Of a DNA stretch of 64,000 nt, positions 54,084 through 62,217 are shown in pieces. Source of the stretch: Aurantibacter_A sp039941195 (lineage in GTDB: Bacteria > Bacteroidota > Bacteroidia > Flavobacteriales > Flavobacteriaceae). The DNA lies in the NCBI RefSeq assembly GCF_039941195.1, contig NZ_JBDVFA010000098.1, positions 112,812 through 176,811 of the forward strand, read 5' to 3'. Under the pieces are notes generated by a model. The model did not search any database, was not told the DNA's origin, and saw only the letters and a list, made by a program, of their open reading frames with translations. Position numbers and translations under genes: made by a program. The stretch's first letter is position 1. The number at the start of each line of letters is the position of its first letter.

Positions 54084-55385
54084 ATGAAATCGAATTTTAT
54101 CTCCAAAAAGAAGTTTTATTTGCCGTTTCTATTGAATAGCCTCTTTTTAATATTGAATATTCCGCTGCATTCCCAAGAACTTTTTGTTGGTTCCGCTAAA
54201 AGAATTTTAACACCCAATCCTTTAATTGCTGTTTCGGGAGGTGTAAGTGCTCCAAAACCAGTCAAGACTAAAAAAGGAGAACTCTCGGTTAGAGCTATGG
54301 TTTTTGAAAAAGGCAATGAAAAAATAGCAATAGTTAATATTGATAATTTAGGTTGGCCAGCAGCGCTAGGCAATAAATCTAGAAAGCTTGTCAAAGACAT
54401 TCCTTTTAATAATATATTAATTGGAGCTACACATACACATAGCGCACCAGACGCCTATGCTTTTCCAGATGCAAATGGAAATCACGCAGCAGACTTAGAG
54501 TATCTTGAATGGTGTACCATACAAGTTGCTGATGCAATAAATGAAGCTTATACTAATAGAGAACCTGCTAAACTTAAAATTGCAGTTGCGAAAGCAGAAG
54601 GAAAAATTGCTTATAACTACTACGCCTCAGAATTGTACGATCCAAGATGCGGTGTAATTCAAGCTGTAGGAATTAAAGGTAAACACAAAAACAAAACAAT
54701 CGTCACTCTAGTAAATTATGCGATACATCCTGAAGTAATTGGAAGCAGCAGGGGAATTTTAAGTCCTGATTTGGTTGGGCCTTTATATGATCGTATTGAA
54801 GAAAAAACCGGCAGTATGGCCATTTTTATGAATGGTGCCCAAGGAGGCATGGTTACAGCAGATAATAGACTTGATGATGGTAACGAAGCCAATGATTGGG
54901 AGGAATGTAAGCGAATAGGGTATTTATTAGCCGACGAGGCCATACGCATAATTGCTAGTGCGCCCATTCAAGAAAACCCAGATATTTTCTGTTCAAATAA
55001 AAAGGTTAGTTTTCCTGTAGATTCTGCAATGATGCGTTTTATTCTAGAAAACTCACCCTTAAGTATTGCAACTTCTGATGAAGGAACAATTACCACCACA
55101 CTAAATTTATTAAATATAGGTTCAGCACAAATCTTAACCATTCCTGGCGAAGCACTACCGAATATTGGTTACTATTTAAAACGAAAAATGCCAACTAAAA
55201 GTCCGTTTCTATTTGGATTAACTAACGATGCACTTGGTTATATTTTAACCAAAGAAGACTTTAATAGTTTTGAAAAATACAACTACGTAAGTCGTACAAG
55301 TTTGGGAGAAATGACTGGTGAAATTTTAATTACAACACTTTTAGAAATGATTAAAAACAATCCAAAACCACATAAATTAAATTAA
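54084..55385 (+). CDS. Neutral-ceramidase-fold hydrolase, copy 1
   Basis: A 433-residue protein with a signal peptide ending near LHSQE. The N-terminal catalytic domain of neutral/alkaline ceramidases is recognisable: GSAKRILTP start, zinc motif IGATHTHSAPDAY, third ligand in NYAIHPEVIG, the PGE glutamate in TIPGEALPNIGYY and the tyrosine-bearing GLTNDALGYILTKED. The family's nucleophile motif GDVSP is replaced by NGAQGGMVTAD, with Val where Ser is expected. The C-terminal domain of classical ceramidases (700 residues in total) is missing. The substrate is unknown; it may hydrolyse another amide or ester. It is the first gene of the eight-gene operon, divergent from the SusCD operon. Confidence 0.82.
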   Translation: MKSNFISKKKFYLPFLLNSLFLILNIPLHSQELFVGSAKRILTPNPLIAVSGGVSAPKPVKTKKGELSVRAMVFEKGNEKIAIVNIDNLGWPAALGNKSRKLVKDIPFNNILIGATHTHSAPDAYAFPDANGNHAADLEYLEWCTIQVADAINEAYTNREPAKLKIAVAKAEGKIAYNYYASELYDPRCGVIQAVGIKGKHKNKTIVTLVNYAIHPEVIGSSRGILSPDLVGPLYDRIEEKTGSMAIFMNGAQGGMVTADNRLDDGNEANDWEECKRIGYLLADEAIRIIASAPIQENPDIFCSNKKVSFPVDSAMMRFILENSPLSIATSDEGTITTTLNLLNIGSAQILTIPGEALPNIGYYLKRKMPTKSPFLFGLTNDALGYILTKEDFNSFEKYNYVSRTSLGEMTGEILITTLLEMIKNNPKPHKLN

Positions 55386-55391
55386 TATAAA

Positions 55392-56777
55392 ATGAAAATA
55401 GCACTTAAAATTGTTCTGGCCTTGGCTATAGTATTTTTGACATCTTGTCGAGATAATATTAAAAAAGAAATAGAAGAAACAACAGCTGAAGTTGAAGTTA
55501 CTCCAGAAAATGCATTAGAAAGTTATTTAAAAACTGCTGATGATTCTTACCAATGGGAACTCAAAGACTCCTTTGAAATTGGTGATGTAACGGCACATAA
55601 TTTGCTATTAACCTCACAAACTTGGAGAGAACATGTTTGGAAACATCAATTAACAATATTAGTCCCAAAAGAAATAAAATATGATGGAGCCTTATTATTT
55701 ATTACAGGAGGACATTTAAAAGATGGATTGCCAAAATGGACACCTGAAGATGACCTTGATGAAACAGGACCTATGTCTTTAGTTGCAGAGAAAAACAAGG
55801 CTGTTGTTGCAATTATTCGACAAGTACCAATGCAACCACTTTACGAAGGAGACCTTGTAGAGGACCAACTAATTTCTTATACTTTACACAATTACAAACA
55901 AGATAAAGATTTGACTTGGCCTTTGCTTTTCCCAATGGTAAAAAGCGCTGTGCGTGGTATGGATGCCATACAAGAATTTTCCAATAAAAATTTAAATAAA
56001 GACATTACTCGTTTTACTGTTGCAGGAGCATCAAAAAGAGGATGGACAACTTGGCTTACAGGTGCGAGTGACTCAAGAGTAGAGGCGATTGGCCCAATGG
56101 TAATTGATGTTTTGAATATGCCTGTTAGTCTGGATTATCATCTTACAGCATGGAATGAGTACAGTGTTCAAATTAACGATTATATAAAACTTGAAATTCC
56201 ACAAACGGTAAAAACCAAAGACGGTAATGCATTAACTCAAATGATAGATCCTTATTCATATAGAGATAAGCTTACTATGCCTAAACTTATTTTCATCGGC
56301 ACCAATGACGAGTATTGGCCTGTAGATGCGGTTAAAAATTACATTGAAGATATCCCTGGCGAAAACTACATTCATTATACGCCAAATGCTGGTCATAATT
56401 TAGATGGTGGTGAAAGCGCAATAAATTCATTAAGTAGTTTTTGGGGTCATGCATTGGCTAAAAAACCATATGAACAACTTAACTATTCTATTAATTCTGA
56501 CGCAGAGTCGGCTACCCTATCAGTAACCTCTAATTCAGAAGATTTCAAAAATGCTTATTTATGGTCGGCAGATTCTGAGGATCGCGATTTTAGAGATGAA
56601 GAATGGACATCGATTAAAATTACGCCAGCGGAAGGAACAGAAACAATGCAAAAAATATCTTTTCCAAAGAAAGGATACAAAGCATTTTATATCGATTTAG
56701 AATATACTGATGACAATGGCGGTTCGTACACAAAAAGTACAAGAATGTATCTAGCCGATGATGATGAAATACTCTAA
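55392..56777 (+). CDS. PqaA-family (PhoPQ-activated) alpha/beta hydrolase lipoprotein
   Basis: A 461-residue lipoprotein (lipobox LTSC, Cys19). Residues about 40-390 match the PhoPQ-activated pathogenicity-related family: WREHVWKHQLTILVP, LLFITGGHLKDGLP, nucleophile Ser in TVAGASKRGWTTWLTGASD, acid in GTNDEYWPVDAV and His in TPNAGHNLDGG. The C-terminal 80 residues are a beta domain. Its reaction is not established in any relative. It is 6 bases after the ceramidase-fold gene and overlaps the next gene by 20 bases. Confidence 0.85.
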   Translation: MKIALKIVLALAIVFLTSCRDNIKKEIEETTAEVEVTPENALESYLKTADDSYQWELKDSFEIGDVTAHNLLLTSQTWREHVWKHQLTILVPKEIKYDGALLFITGGHLKDGLPKWTPEDDLDETGPMSLVAEKNKAVVAIIRQVPMQPLYEGDLVEDQLISYTLHNYKQDKDLTWPLLFPMVKSAVRGMDAIQEFSNKNLNKDITRFTVAGASKRGWTTWLTGASDSRVEAIGPMVIDVLNMPVSLDYHLTAWNEYSVQINDYIKLEIPQTVKTKDGNALTQMIDPYSYRDKLTMPKLIFIGTNDEYWPVDAVKNYIEDIPGENYIHYTPNAGHNLDGGESAINSLSSFWGHALAKKPYEQLNYSINSDAESATLSVTSNSEDFKNAYLWSADSEDRDFRDEEWTSIKITPAEGTETMQKISFPKKGYKAFYIDLEYTDDNGGSYTKSTRMYLADDDEIL

Positions 56778-57678
56778 GCTTTTTCGAAATGGGTTCTTAA
56801 TAATTGCAGCAATTTTAATTGTTGCATATGCTCTTTTCAAATCTGTAAATAATACGAGTAAAACTGTACCAATTAGCACCTATTACAATTATGATAAAGC
56901 TGTTCCCTTAAAAGATTCAGTTCAAACTATTATTGATACTGCTAATTATAAGTTGTTGTCGGTAACCTATCAAAGCATTCATAACAAAAAGGTAACTGGA
57001 CTTTTAAGTGTCCCTAAAATTGATAAAAGTAAAATTCCTGTAATACTACTAATTCATGGACTTGGTGACCATAAAGAAGTAGATTATGTTGCATATGGGA
57101 ATGATTTCTTTTTAAAAAATGGCTACGCTGTTCTTAGAATTGATGTAAGTGAACATGGAGATCGAAAGGCAGAATTTTACGATTTCGATTTTACCGGAGA
57201 TTATAAATATTGGTCACGTAATATAATAAGACAAACAGTTTTTGATTTACGTCGTGCAATTGATTTTTTAGAAACTAGAAAAGAATTAGATAAAGATAGA
57301 ATTGGCTATTACGGAATTAGTTTAGGAGGAATTATTGGCACTATTTTTTGTGGTGTTGAGAATCGAATTAAAGTACCCGTTATTGCTTTAGCAGGAGGGC
57401 AATTAAATTTACTTTTTGAAGAAAAGGCGATTTCAAAAGAAGCTAAAGATTTTGTTGGAACAATTGAACCATTAAATTTTGTGAAACAAATTTCACCACG
57501 TCCATTATTAATGTTAAATGCAAAGAATGACGAAATAGTACCCCCAACAATGACCAAATTACTTTATCATGAAGCGGGTGAACCAAAAGATATAATTTGG
57601 TATGATGCAAAGCATAGAGATGCTCCAATAGATGTAATTTATAATGACGGATTAAATTGGTTTAAAAAACACCTTTAA
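56758..57678 (+). CDS. Alpha/beta hydrolase (dienelactone-hydrolase/acyl-esterase type), membrane-anchored
   Basis: A 306-residue protein. One N-terminal hydrophobic segment (GFLIIAAILIVAYALF) has no clear cleavage site. The hydrolase core shows LIHGLGDHKEVDY, the nucleophile elbow GISLGGIIG (Ser), the acid in NAKNDEIVPP and His in DAKHRDAP. There are three ATG codons in a row at 56758, 56761 and 56764; all overlap the end of the previous gene. Likely an esterase acting at the membrane on ester substituents. Confidence 0.85.
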   Translation: MMMKYSKLFRNGFLIIAAILIVAYALFKSVNNTSKTVPISTYYNYDKAVPLKDSVQTIIDTANYKLLSVTYQSIHNKKVTGLLSVPKIDKSKIPVILLIHGLGDHKEVDYVAYGNDFFLKNGYAVLRIDVSEHGDRKAEFYDFDFTGDYKYWSRNIIRQTVFDLRRAIDFLETRKELDKDRIGYYGISLGGIIGTIFCGVENRIKVPVIALAGGQLNLLFEEKAISKEAKDFVGTIEPLNFVKQISPRPLLMLNAKNDEIVPPTMTKLLYHEAGEPKDIIWYDAKHRDAPIDVIYNDGLNWFKKHL

Positions 57679-57687
57679 ATAATAATT

Positions 57688-58707
57688 ATGAAAAAAACTG
57701 CTGTTAGTAGGGCTGCAATAATAATATGTTGCTCGTTAATTTTAGGAAGTTGTGGCGAAAAGAAAAAAGAAGGTATCGCCACTAAAACACAGGAGAACAC
57801 CATAATCTCAGAAAACACCACTTGGGCAGAAAAACTTGGTTGGCCAGCTGGTAAAAAGGTTATTATGCTTCATGCCGATGATATTGGAATGTGCCCAGAA
57901 GCCAATGATGCTGCTGAAAAAATGTTAAATGAAGGTGCTATTCAATCGGCTGCTGTAATGATTCCTTGTCCAAATGCTGAAGAATTTATTGTCTGGGCTA
58001 AAAACAATCCAAAAATGGATGTTGGATTACACCTAACGCTAACGAGTGAATGGAAAACGTACCGCTGGGGTACTATAACCCCAGAAGAAGAAGTACCTGG
58101 TTTAATAGATGAGGAAAGAAAAATGTGGCACGAAGTACCTCAAGTTGTTCAACATGCATCAGCTGAAGAAGTAGAAAAAGAAATTCGCTCACAAATAGAG
58201 CAATCCATCGAATGGGGTTATAAACCTGATCACATAGACACACATATGGGTACTTTATTTGGCCATCCTAGTTATGTAAAAGTATATATGAAAGTTGCTG
58301 AGGAATATGGAATTCCTGCAAATATTATTGATATTTCAAACCCAAAAGTTCTAGCGGAATTTAGAAGCAAAGGATATCCCATGGACGAAAGTGTGGTTAA
58401 AATGTCGGAAGCCTATTCGATGCCTAAACTAGATTATTTTACGAGTGCGCCAAATGCAAAAACATATGAAGAAAAAGTGGCCAGTTTCAAAACGTTAATT
58501 GAAGGATTAGATTCCGGACTCACCGAAATTATTTTTCATCCTTCTGTACTTACTGAAAACTTGAAAAGTATTACTGGTTCTTGGCAACAACGCTCTTGGG
58601 AATCACAAATGTTTTCTGATCCAGATTTAATTAAATTTTTTGAAGAAGAAGGAATCATCTTTACAAATTGGAAAGAAATCATGGAACGATTTAATAAAAT
58701 AAAATGA
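57688..58707 (+). CDS. ChbG/YdjC-family carbohydrate deacetylase lipoprotein
   Basis: A 339-residue lipoprotein (lipobox LGSC, Cys22). The YdjC/ChbG fold is clear: MLHADDIGMCPEANDAA (two metal-binding Asp), GLHLTLTSEW (His) and HIDTHMGTLFGHPSYV (further ligands). ChbG removes an N-acetyl group from diacetylchitobiose; HpnK-type relatives deacetylate other amides. Export as a lipoprotein is different from the cytosolic E. coli enzyme and suggests action on an extracellular N-acetylated glycan or lipid. Confidence 0.87.
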   Translation: MKKTAVSRAAIIICCSLILGSCGEKKKEGIATKTQENTIISENTTWAEKLGWPAGKKVIMLHADDIGMCPEANDAAEKMLNEGAIQSAAVMIPCPNAEEFIVWAKNNPKMDVGLHLTLTSEWKTYRWGTITPEEEVPGLIDEERKMWHEVPQVVQHASAEEVEKEIRSQIEQSIEWGYKPDHIDTHMGTLFGHPSYVKVYMKVAEEYGIPANIIDISNPKVLAEFRSKGYPMDESVVKMSEAYSMPKLDYFTSAPNAKTYEEKVASFKTLIEGLDSGLTEIIFHPSVLTENLKSITGSWQQRSWESQMFSDPDLIKFFEEEGIIFTNWKEIMERFNKIK

Positions 58708-58802
58708 TAAAATTTAATGCATAACAAATAAGATAGCATTAACAGGCTATTGTTTTATTGGGTTTCTTTGTAAGTAACCTCTAAATTTATAACTCTCAAC
58801 TG

Positions 58803-59663
58803 ATGGATTCTACTGTAGGAATCATTCTGGCCATATCGCTCATTATAATCATGTTTGGAATGGGGTTGTCTTTGACATTAACCGATTTTAAACAAGTTTT
58901 TAAATTTCCAAAAGCCATTATTATTGGGCTGTGTTGCCAAATAATTATTTTGCCTTTAATTGGTTATTCCATAGCAACTGCTTTACAATTATCACCAACA
59001 ACAGCAATCGGTGTGATGTTATTATCTGCATGTCCTGGAGGTCCTACTTCCAATATGTTGACATTTTTAGCTAAAGGAGATTTAGCCTTATCCGTATCAC
59101 TTACGGCAGTAGCTAGTATACTCACCATATTCACCATCCCGTTAATTGTACAGTTCGCAGTTGAGGAATTTTCCAGTGCAAGTCAAGCTATAAGTGTTGA
59201 CGCCCCCACAATGTTAAAACAATTACTAGTAATTGTTTTAATACCAGTAAGTATTGGTATGTGGGTTAAACACAAATTCGGAACTTTCGCCTCCAGAATG
59301 GAAAAACCCGTTAAAATTATTTCAGCAATCATATTTATATTGGTAATTGTTGGCATTACATTGAGCCTAAGAGATGTTATAGTATCATATTTAAAAGAAG
59401 CCGGTCTACCAGCAATTTTATTAAATATTTGCACGATGACCATTGGCTTTTTACTAGCGGTACTATTCAAATTAAACAGAAAACAAGCCATTAGTATTTC
59501 TATAGAAACAGGAATACAAAATGGAACCTTAGCTATAACTTTGGCTACTATAGCTTTAAACAATGCTGAATTTTCTATAGTACCAGCTATTTATGGTCTA
59601 TTGATGTACATTTCAGCGACTATTATTATTTTAACTAGAAAGTCTTTGGGCGTCACTAATTAA
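58803..59663 (+). CDS. BASS-family (bile acid:sodium symporter-like) transporter
   Basis: A 286-residue membrane protein with about nine hydrophobic segments. The family marker LLSACPGGPTSNMLTFLA (Na+ site, TM4) and GIQNGTLAITLATIAL (TM9 motif ExGxQN, here ETGIQNGT) are both present. Prokaryotic relatives carry organic acids such as taurocholate, pantoate or pyruvate with sodium. In this operon it would take up a released carboxylic or sulfonic acid. There are 95 bases before it and 49 after it, the largest gaps in the operon. Confidence 0.9.
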   Translation: MDSTVGIILAISLIIIMFGMGLSLTLTDFKQVFKFPKAIIIGLCCQIIILPLIGYSIATALQLSPTTAIGVMLLSACPGGPTSNMLTFLAKGDLALSVSLTAVASILTIFTIPLIVQFAVEEFSSASQAISVDAPTMLKQLLVIVLIPVSIGMWVKHKFGTFASRMEKPVKIISAIIFILVIVGITLSLRDVIVSYLKEAGLPAILLNICTMTIGFLLAVLFKLNRKQAISISIETGIQNGTLAITLATIALNNAEFSIVPAIYGLLMYISATIIILTRKSLGVTN

Positions 59664-59712
59664 ATTCTAGAAGACAAATTAAATCCTAATTTTCAACCTA
59701 ATTCAATATCAA

Positions 59713-60792
59713 ATGAGAGTAGCTTTTTTAATTGCCTTTACAGTATTATTTCTGTCGTGTAAAGAAAAGACAGTTGAATTACCTCCGTTAATTTCAACAG
59801 ACCACCCTGCTGTTTTAACTCAAGAATTTATTTACGAAATTGCAGATGCTATAACCCCAGAATGTCATGCATCTACAGTTGAAGTGAGTAACGGAACGGT
59901 TGTAGCTTCATGGTTTGGAGGTACAGAAGAAAAAAATAAAGATGTTGGTATTTGGGTTTCTCGAAATACCAATGGTTCATGGTCTACACCAATAGAAGTA
60001 GTTAATGGCGTACAAGATGAAAACACCCGGCACCCTTGTTGGAATCCGGTATTATTTAAACCAAAAGGGGAGCCATTGTATTTATATTACAAAGTTGGTC
60101 CCAGTCCACAAGAATGGTGGGGTTTGTACATGACGTCTAATGATGACGGCAAAACTTGGTCAGAACCAATTAAACTTCCTGATGGAATTTTAGGTCCAAT
60201 AAAAAATCAGCCGATACAATTGGCTGATGGTACCATACTATCACCTTCAAGTAACGAAACAAAATCTGGCGAATGGACAATCCATGTTGAAAAGAGCATT
60301 GATACTGCAAAAACTTGGACCAAAACCAAACCACTTAACAACCCTGACACCTTTGGAGCTATACAGCCTGTGGTTTTAAATCATGGCAATGGCAATCTTC
60401 AATTGATTAGCAGAACTAAGAATGAAGTGGTTTCCCAGAATTGGTCGGAAGATGGTGGAGTAACTTGGGGGGAAATGACAGCTACTTCATTACCAAATCC
60501 AAATTCTGGAGTAGACGGAGTTACTTTAAAAGATGGGCGTCATATACTTATTTATAATCCAACTGGTAAAAACTGGGGAGACCGCGTTCCTTTAAGTTTA
60601 GGTGTTTCTAAAGATGGAATAAATTGGGATCGTGCAATCGACCTAGAACCTTTACGTGAAACTACAGATAAAGAAGGTGAAGAATATTCGTATCCTACAG
60701 TAATTCAAGCAGAAGATGGCAAAGTACATCTCGTATATACTTGGAACCGTAAAACGGTTAAATATTTGGTAATAGATCCTACTAAAATATAA
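59713..60792 (+). CDS. BNR-repeat propeller lipoprotein of the sialidase superfamily
   Basis: A 359-residue lipoprotein (lipobox FLSC). A six-bladed propeller with Asp-box repeats (TSNDDGKTWSEP, SEDGGVTWGEM, SKDGINWDRA) and the conserved segment HPCWNPVLFKP plus YYKVGPSPQEWWG that mark a BNR_2-type family called 'sialidase-like'. The N-terminal strand reads CHASTVEVSNGTVVASWFGG, so the FRIP arginine of true GH33 sialidases is replaced by His. A real sialidase activity is therefore doubtful; it may be another glycosidase or lyase. Confidence 0.82.
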   Translation: MRVAFLIAFTVLFLSCKEKTVELPPLISTDHPAVLTQEFIYEIADAITPECHASTVEVSNGTVVASWFGGTEEKNKDVGIWVSRNTNGSWSTPIEVVNGVQDENTRHPCWNPVLFKPKGEPLYLYYKVGPSPQEWWGLYMTSNDDGKTWSEPIKLPDGILGPIKNQPIQLADGTILSPSSNETKSGEWTIHVEKSIDTAKTWTKTKPLNNPDTFGAIQPVVLNHGNGNLQLISRTKNEVVSQNWSEDGGVTWGEMTATSLPNPNSGVDGVTLKDGRHILIYNPTGKNWGDRVPLSLGVSKDGINWDRAIDLEPLRETTDKEGEEYSYPTVIQAEDGKVHLVYTWNRKTVKYLVIDPTKI

Positions 60793-60807
60793 GCAAATAG
60801 TTGAGGC

Positions 60808-62214
60808 ATGAAAACAAAAAAGTGGCAGCGAAGATTGTTGCGTGTATTAGGAATATGCGCTTTTATTCTACTGTTACTTTTCTATGTCTTAACCGACCCC
60901 ATTACTACTGACCCATATTTCGAGTCCAATTACTATAAGAATACCGTTGCTAAAATGGACACTGCTTTTCTTAAAAAAGTAGACGTTAATGGAAAGCTCC
61001 TCGCTGGTTTTGCACGCATGAACATAAGCCCTAAGATAGTAGCTGATTCTCCGGATACTGCCAAAGGTGAATTTAGTGCTATAAAAATGGCTGGTTATGG
61101 TGATGGGCAATTTGCTACAGGCGTTCACGACTCATTATTTGCTAAAGCGATTGTTTTAGAAGTTAATGGTAAGGAATTGGTTTTTTTAAGTGCCGATATG
61201 GTAGTTATTCCAGAACTAGTGGTCCAAAAAGTAGCTGAAAATTTAGAAGGAATAATTTCAAGAGAACATATTTTATTTGGTGCTACTCATACCCATGCTA
61301 GTATTGGAAACTGTATACCAAAATTTGTTGGTGAAAGTTTTGGTGGCGAGTACCAGCCTGAAGTCGTAGCCTGGTTAGGAAAGAAATTTACACAGTTGAT
61401 TTTAAATGCCAAAAAAGATAAAAAAGAGTCAAAATTTTCATCGGGATTTATTCACGTTCCTAATTTAATTCGGAATAGGATTATTGGGGAAACAGGACGC
61501 CTTAATGACAAATTGAACCTTGTCTCTTTTTCTCAAAACGAAGGTAGAAAAGCTGTTATAGGGATATTTGGAGCACATGCTACTACAATAGCCACATGGA
61601 ATGACAAACTTAGTGGTGATTATCCTGGTTATTTTCAGCGTAGTCTAGAAACTAAGGGCGTAGATTTAGCACTTTTTTTCGCTGGTACCGTAGGCAGTCA
61701 TTCCAATAAAGGAAAAGGAGAAAAATATGAAAAGACCAAATATATCGGTGAAACATTAGCAGATTCAGCGGCAGTTGTTATCAATAAAATGGAATATGAT
61801 TCGGTTGTTAAAATGACTGCGATTACCACAGAAATCGAAATTCCAGAATTACAAGCTTTCTATATCTCCGACAGAAGACGCGTTGCACCATGGGTTGCTG
61901 AAAAACTTATGGCAGACATGCAAACTATTTATTTACAAGGTGTAAGATTAAATGATTTAGTATGGCTTGCTATGCCTTACGAACTTAGTGGCGAATACGG
62001 AATAGATTTAAAAAATGCTTTAGAAGTGGCTGGTTACAATTCTAGTTTAACAAGTTTTAATGGCCAATACCTTGGCTACATTGTACCTCAAAAATATTAT
62101 TATTTCGAAACTTATGAAGCCCAATTAATGGGTTGGTACGGCCCCAGCATGGGAGACTATTTAATGGAATTGAATTTTAAATTGGCCAATGAATTGACCG
62201 ATAAAAGATTATAA
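60808..62214 (+). CDS. Neutral-ceramidase-fold hydrolase, copy 2
   Basis: A 468-residue protein with one N-terminal membrane segment (LGICAFILLLLFYVLT) and no lipobox. Zinc ligands are in LFGATHTHASIGN and GIFGAHATTIATW, Glu in AMPYELSGEYG and Tyr in NGQYLGYIVPQ. The nucleophile region reads FAGTVGSHSNKG and, aligned by hand to GDVSP, keeps a serine. Of the three ceramidase-fold proteins here it is the only one with that serine. It is 15 bases after the BNR gene and 3 bases before copy 3. Confidence 0.78.
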   Translation: MKTKKWQRRLLRVLGICAFILLLLFYVLTDPITTDPYFESNYYKNTVAKMDTAFLKKVDVNGKLLAGFARMNISPKIVADSPDTAKGEFSAIKMAGYGDGQFATGVHDSLFAKAIVLEVNGKELVFLSADMVVIPELVVQKVAENLEGIISREHILFGATHTHASIGNCIPKFVGESFGGEYQPEVVAWLGKKFTQLILNAKKDKKESKFSSGFIHVPNLIRNRIIGETGRLNDKLNLVSFSQNEGRKAVIGIFGAHATTIATWNDKLSGDYPGYFQRSLETKGVDLALFFAGTVGSHSNKGKGEKYEKTKYIGETLADSAAVVINKMEYDSVVKMTAITTEIEIPELQAFYISDRRRVAPWVAEKLMADMQTIYLQGVRLNDLVWLAMPYELSGEYGIDLKNALEVAGYNSSLTSFNGQYLGYIVPQKYYYFETYEAQLMGWYGPSMGDYLMELNFKLANELTDKRL

Positions 62215-62217
62215 TTA

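Noticed and set aside
59713..60792. True exo-sialidase (GH33)
   Set aside because: The FRIP-type arginine strand is replaced by CHASTVEV.
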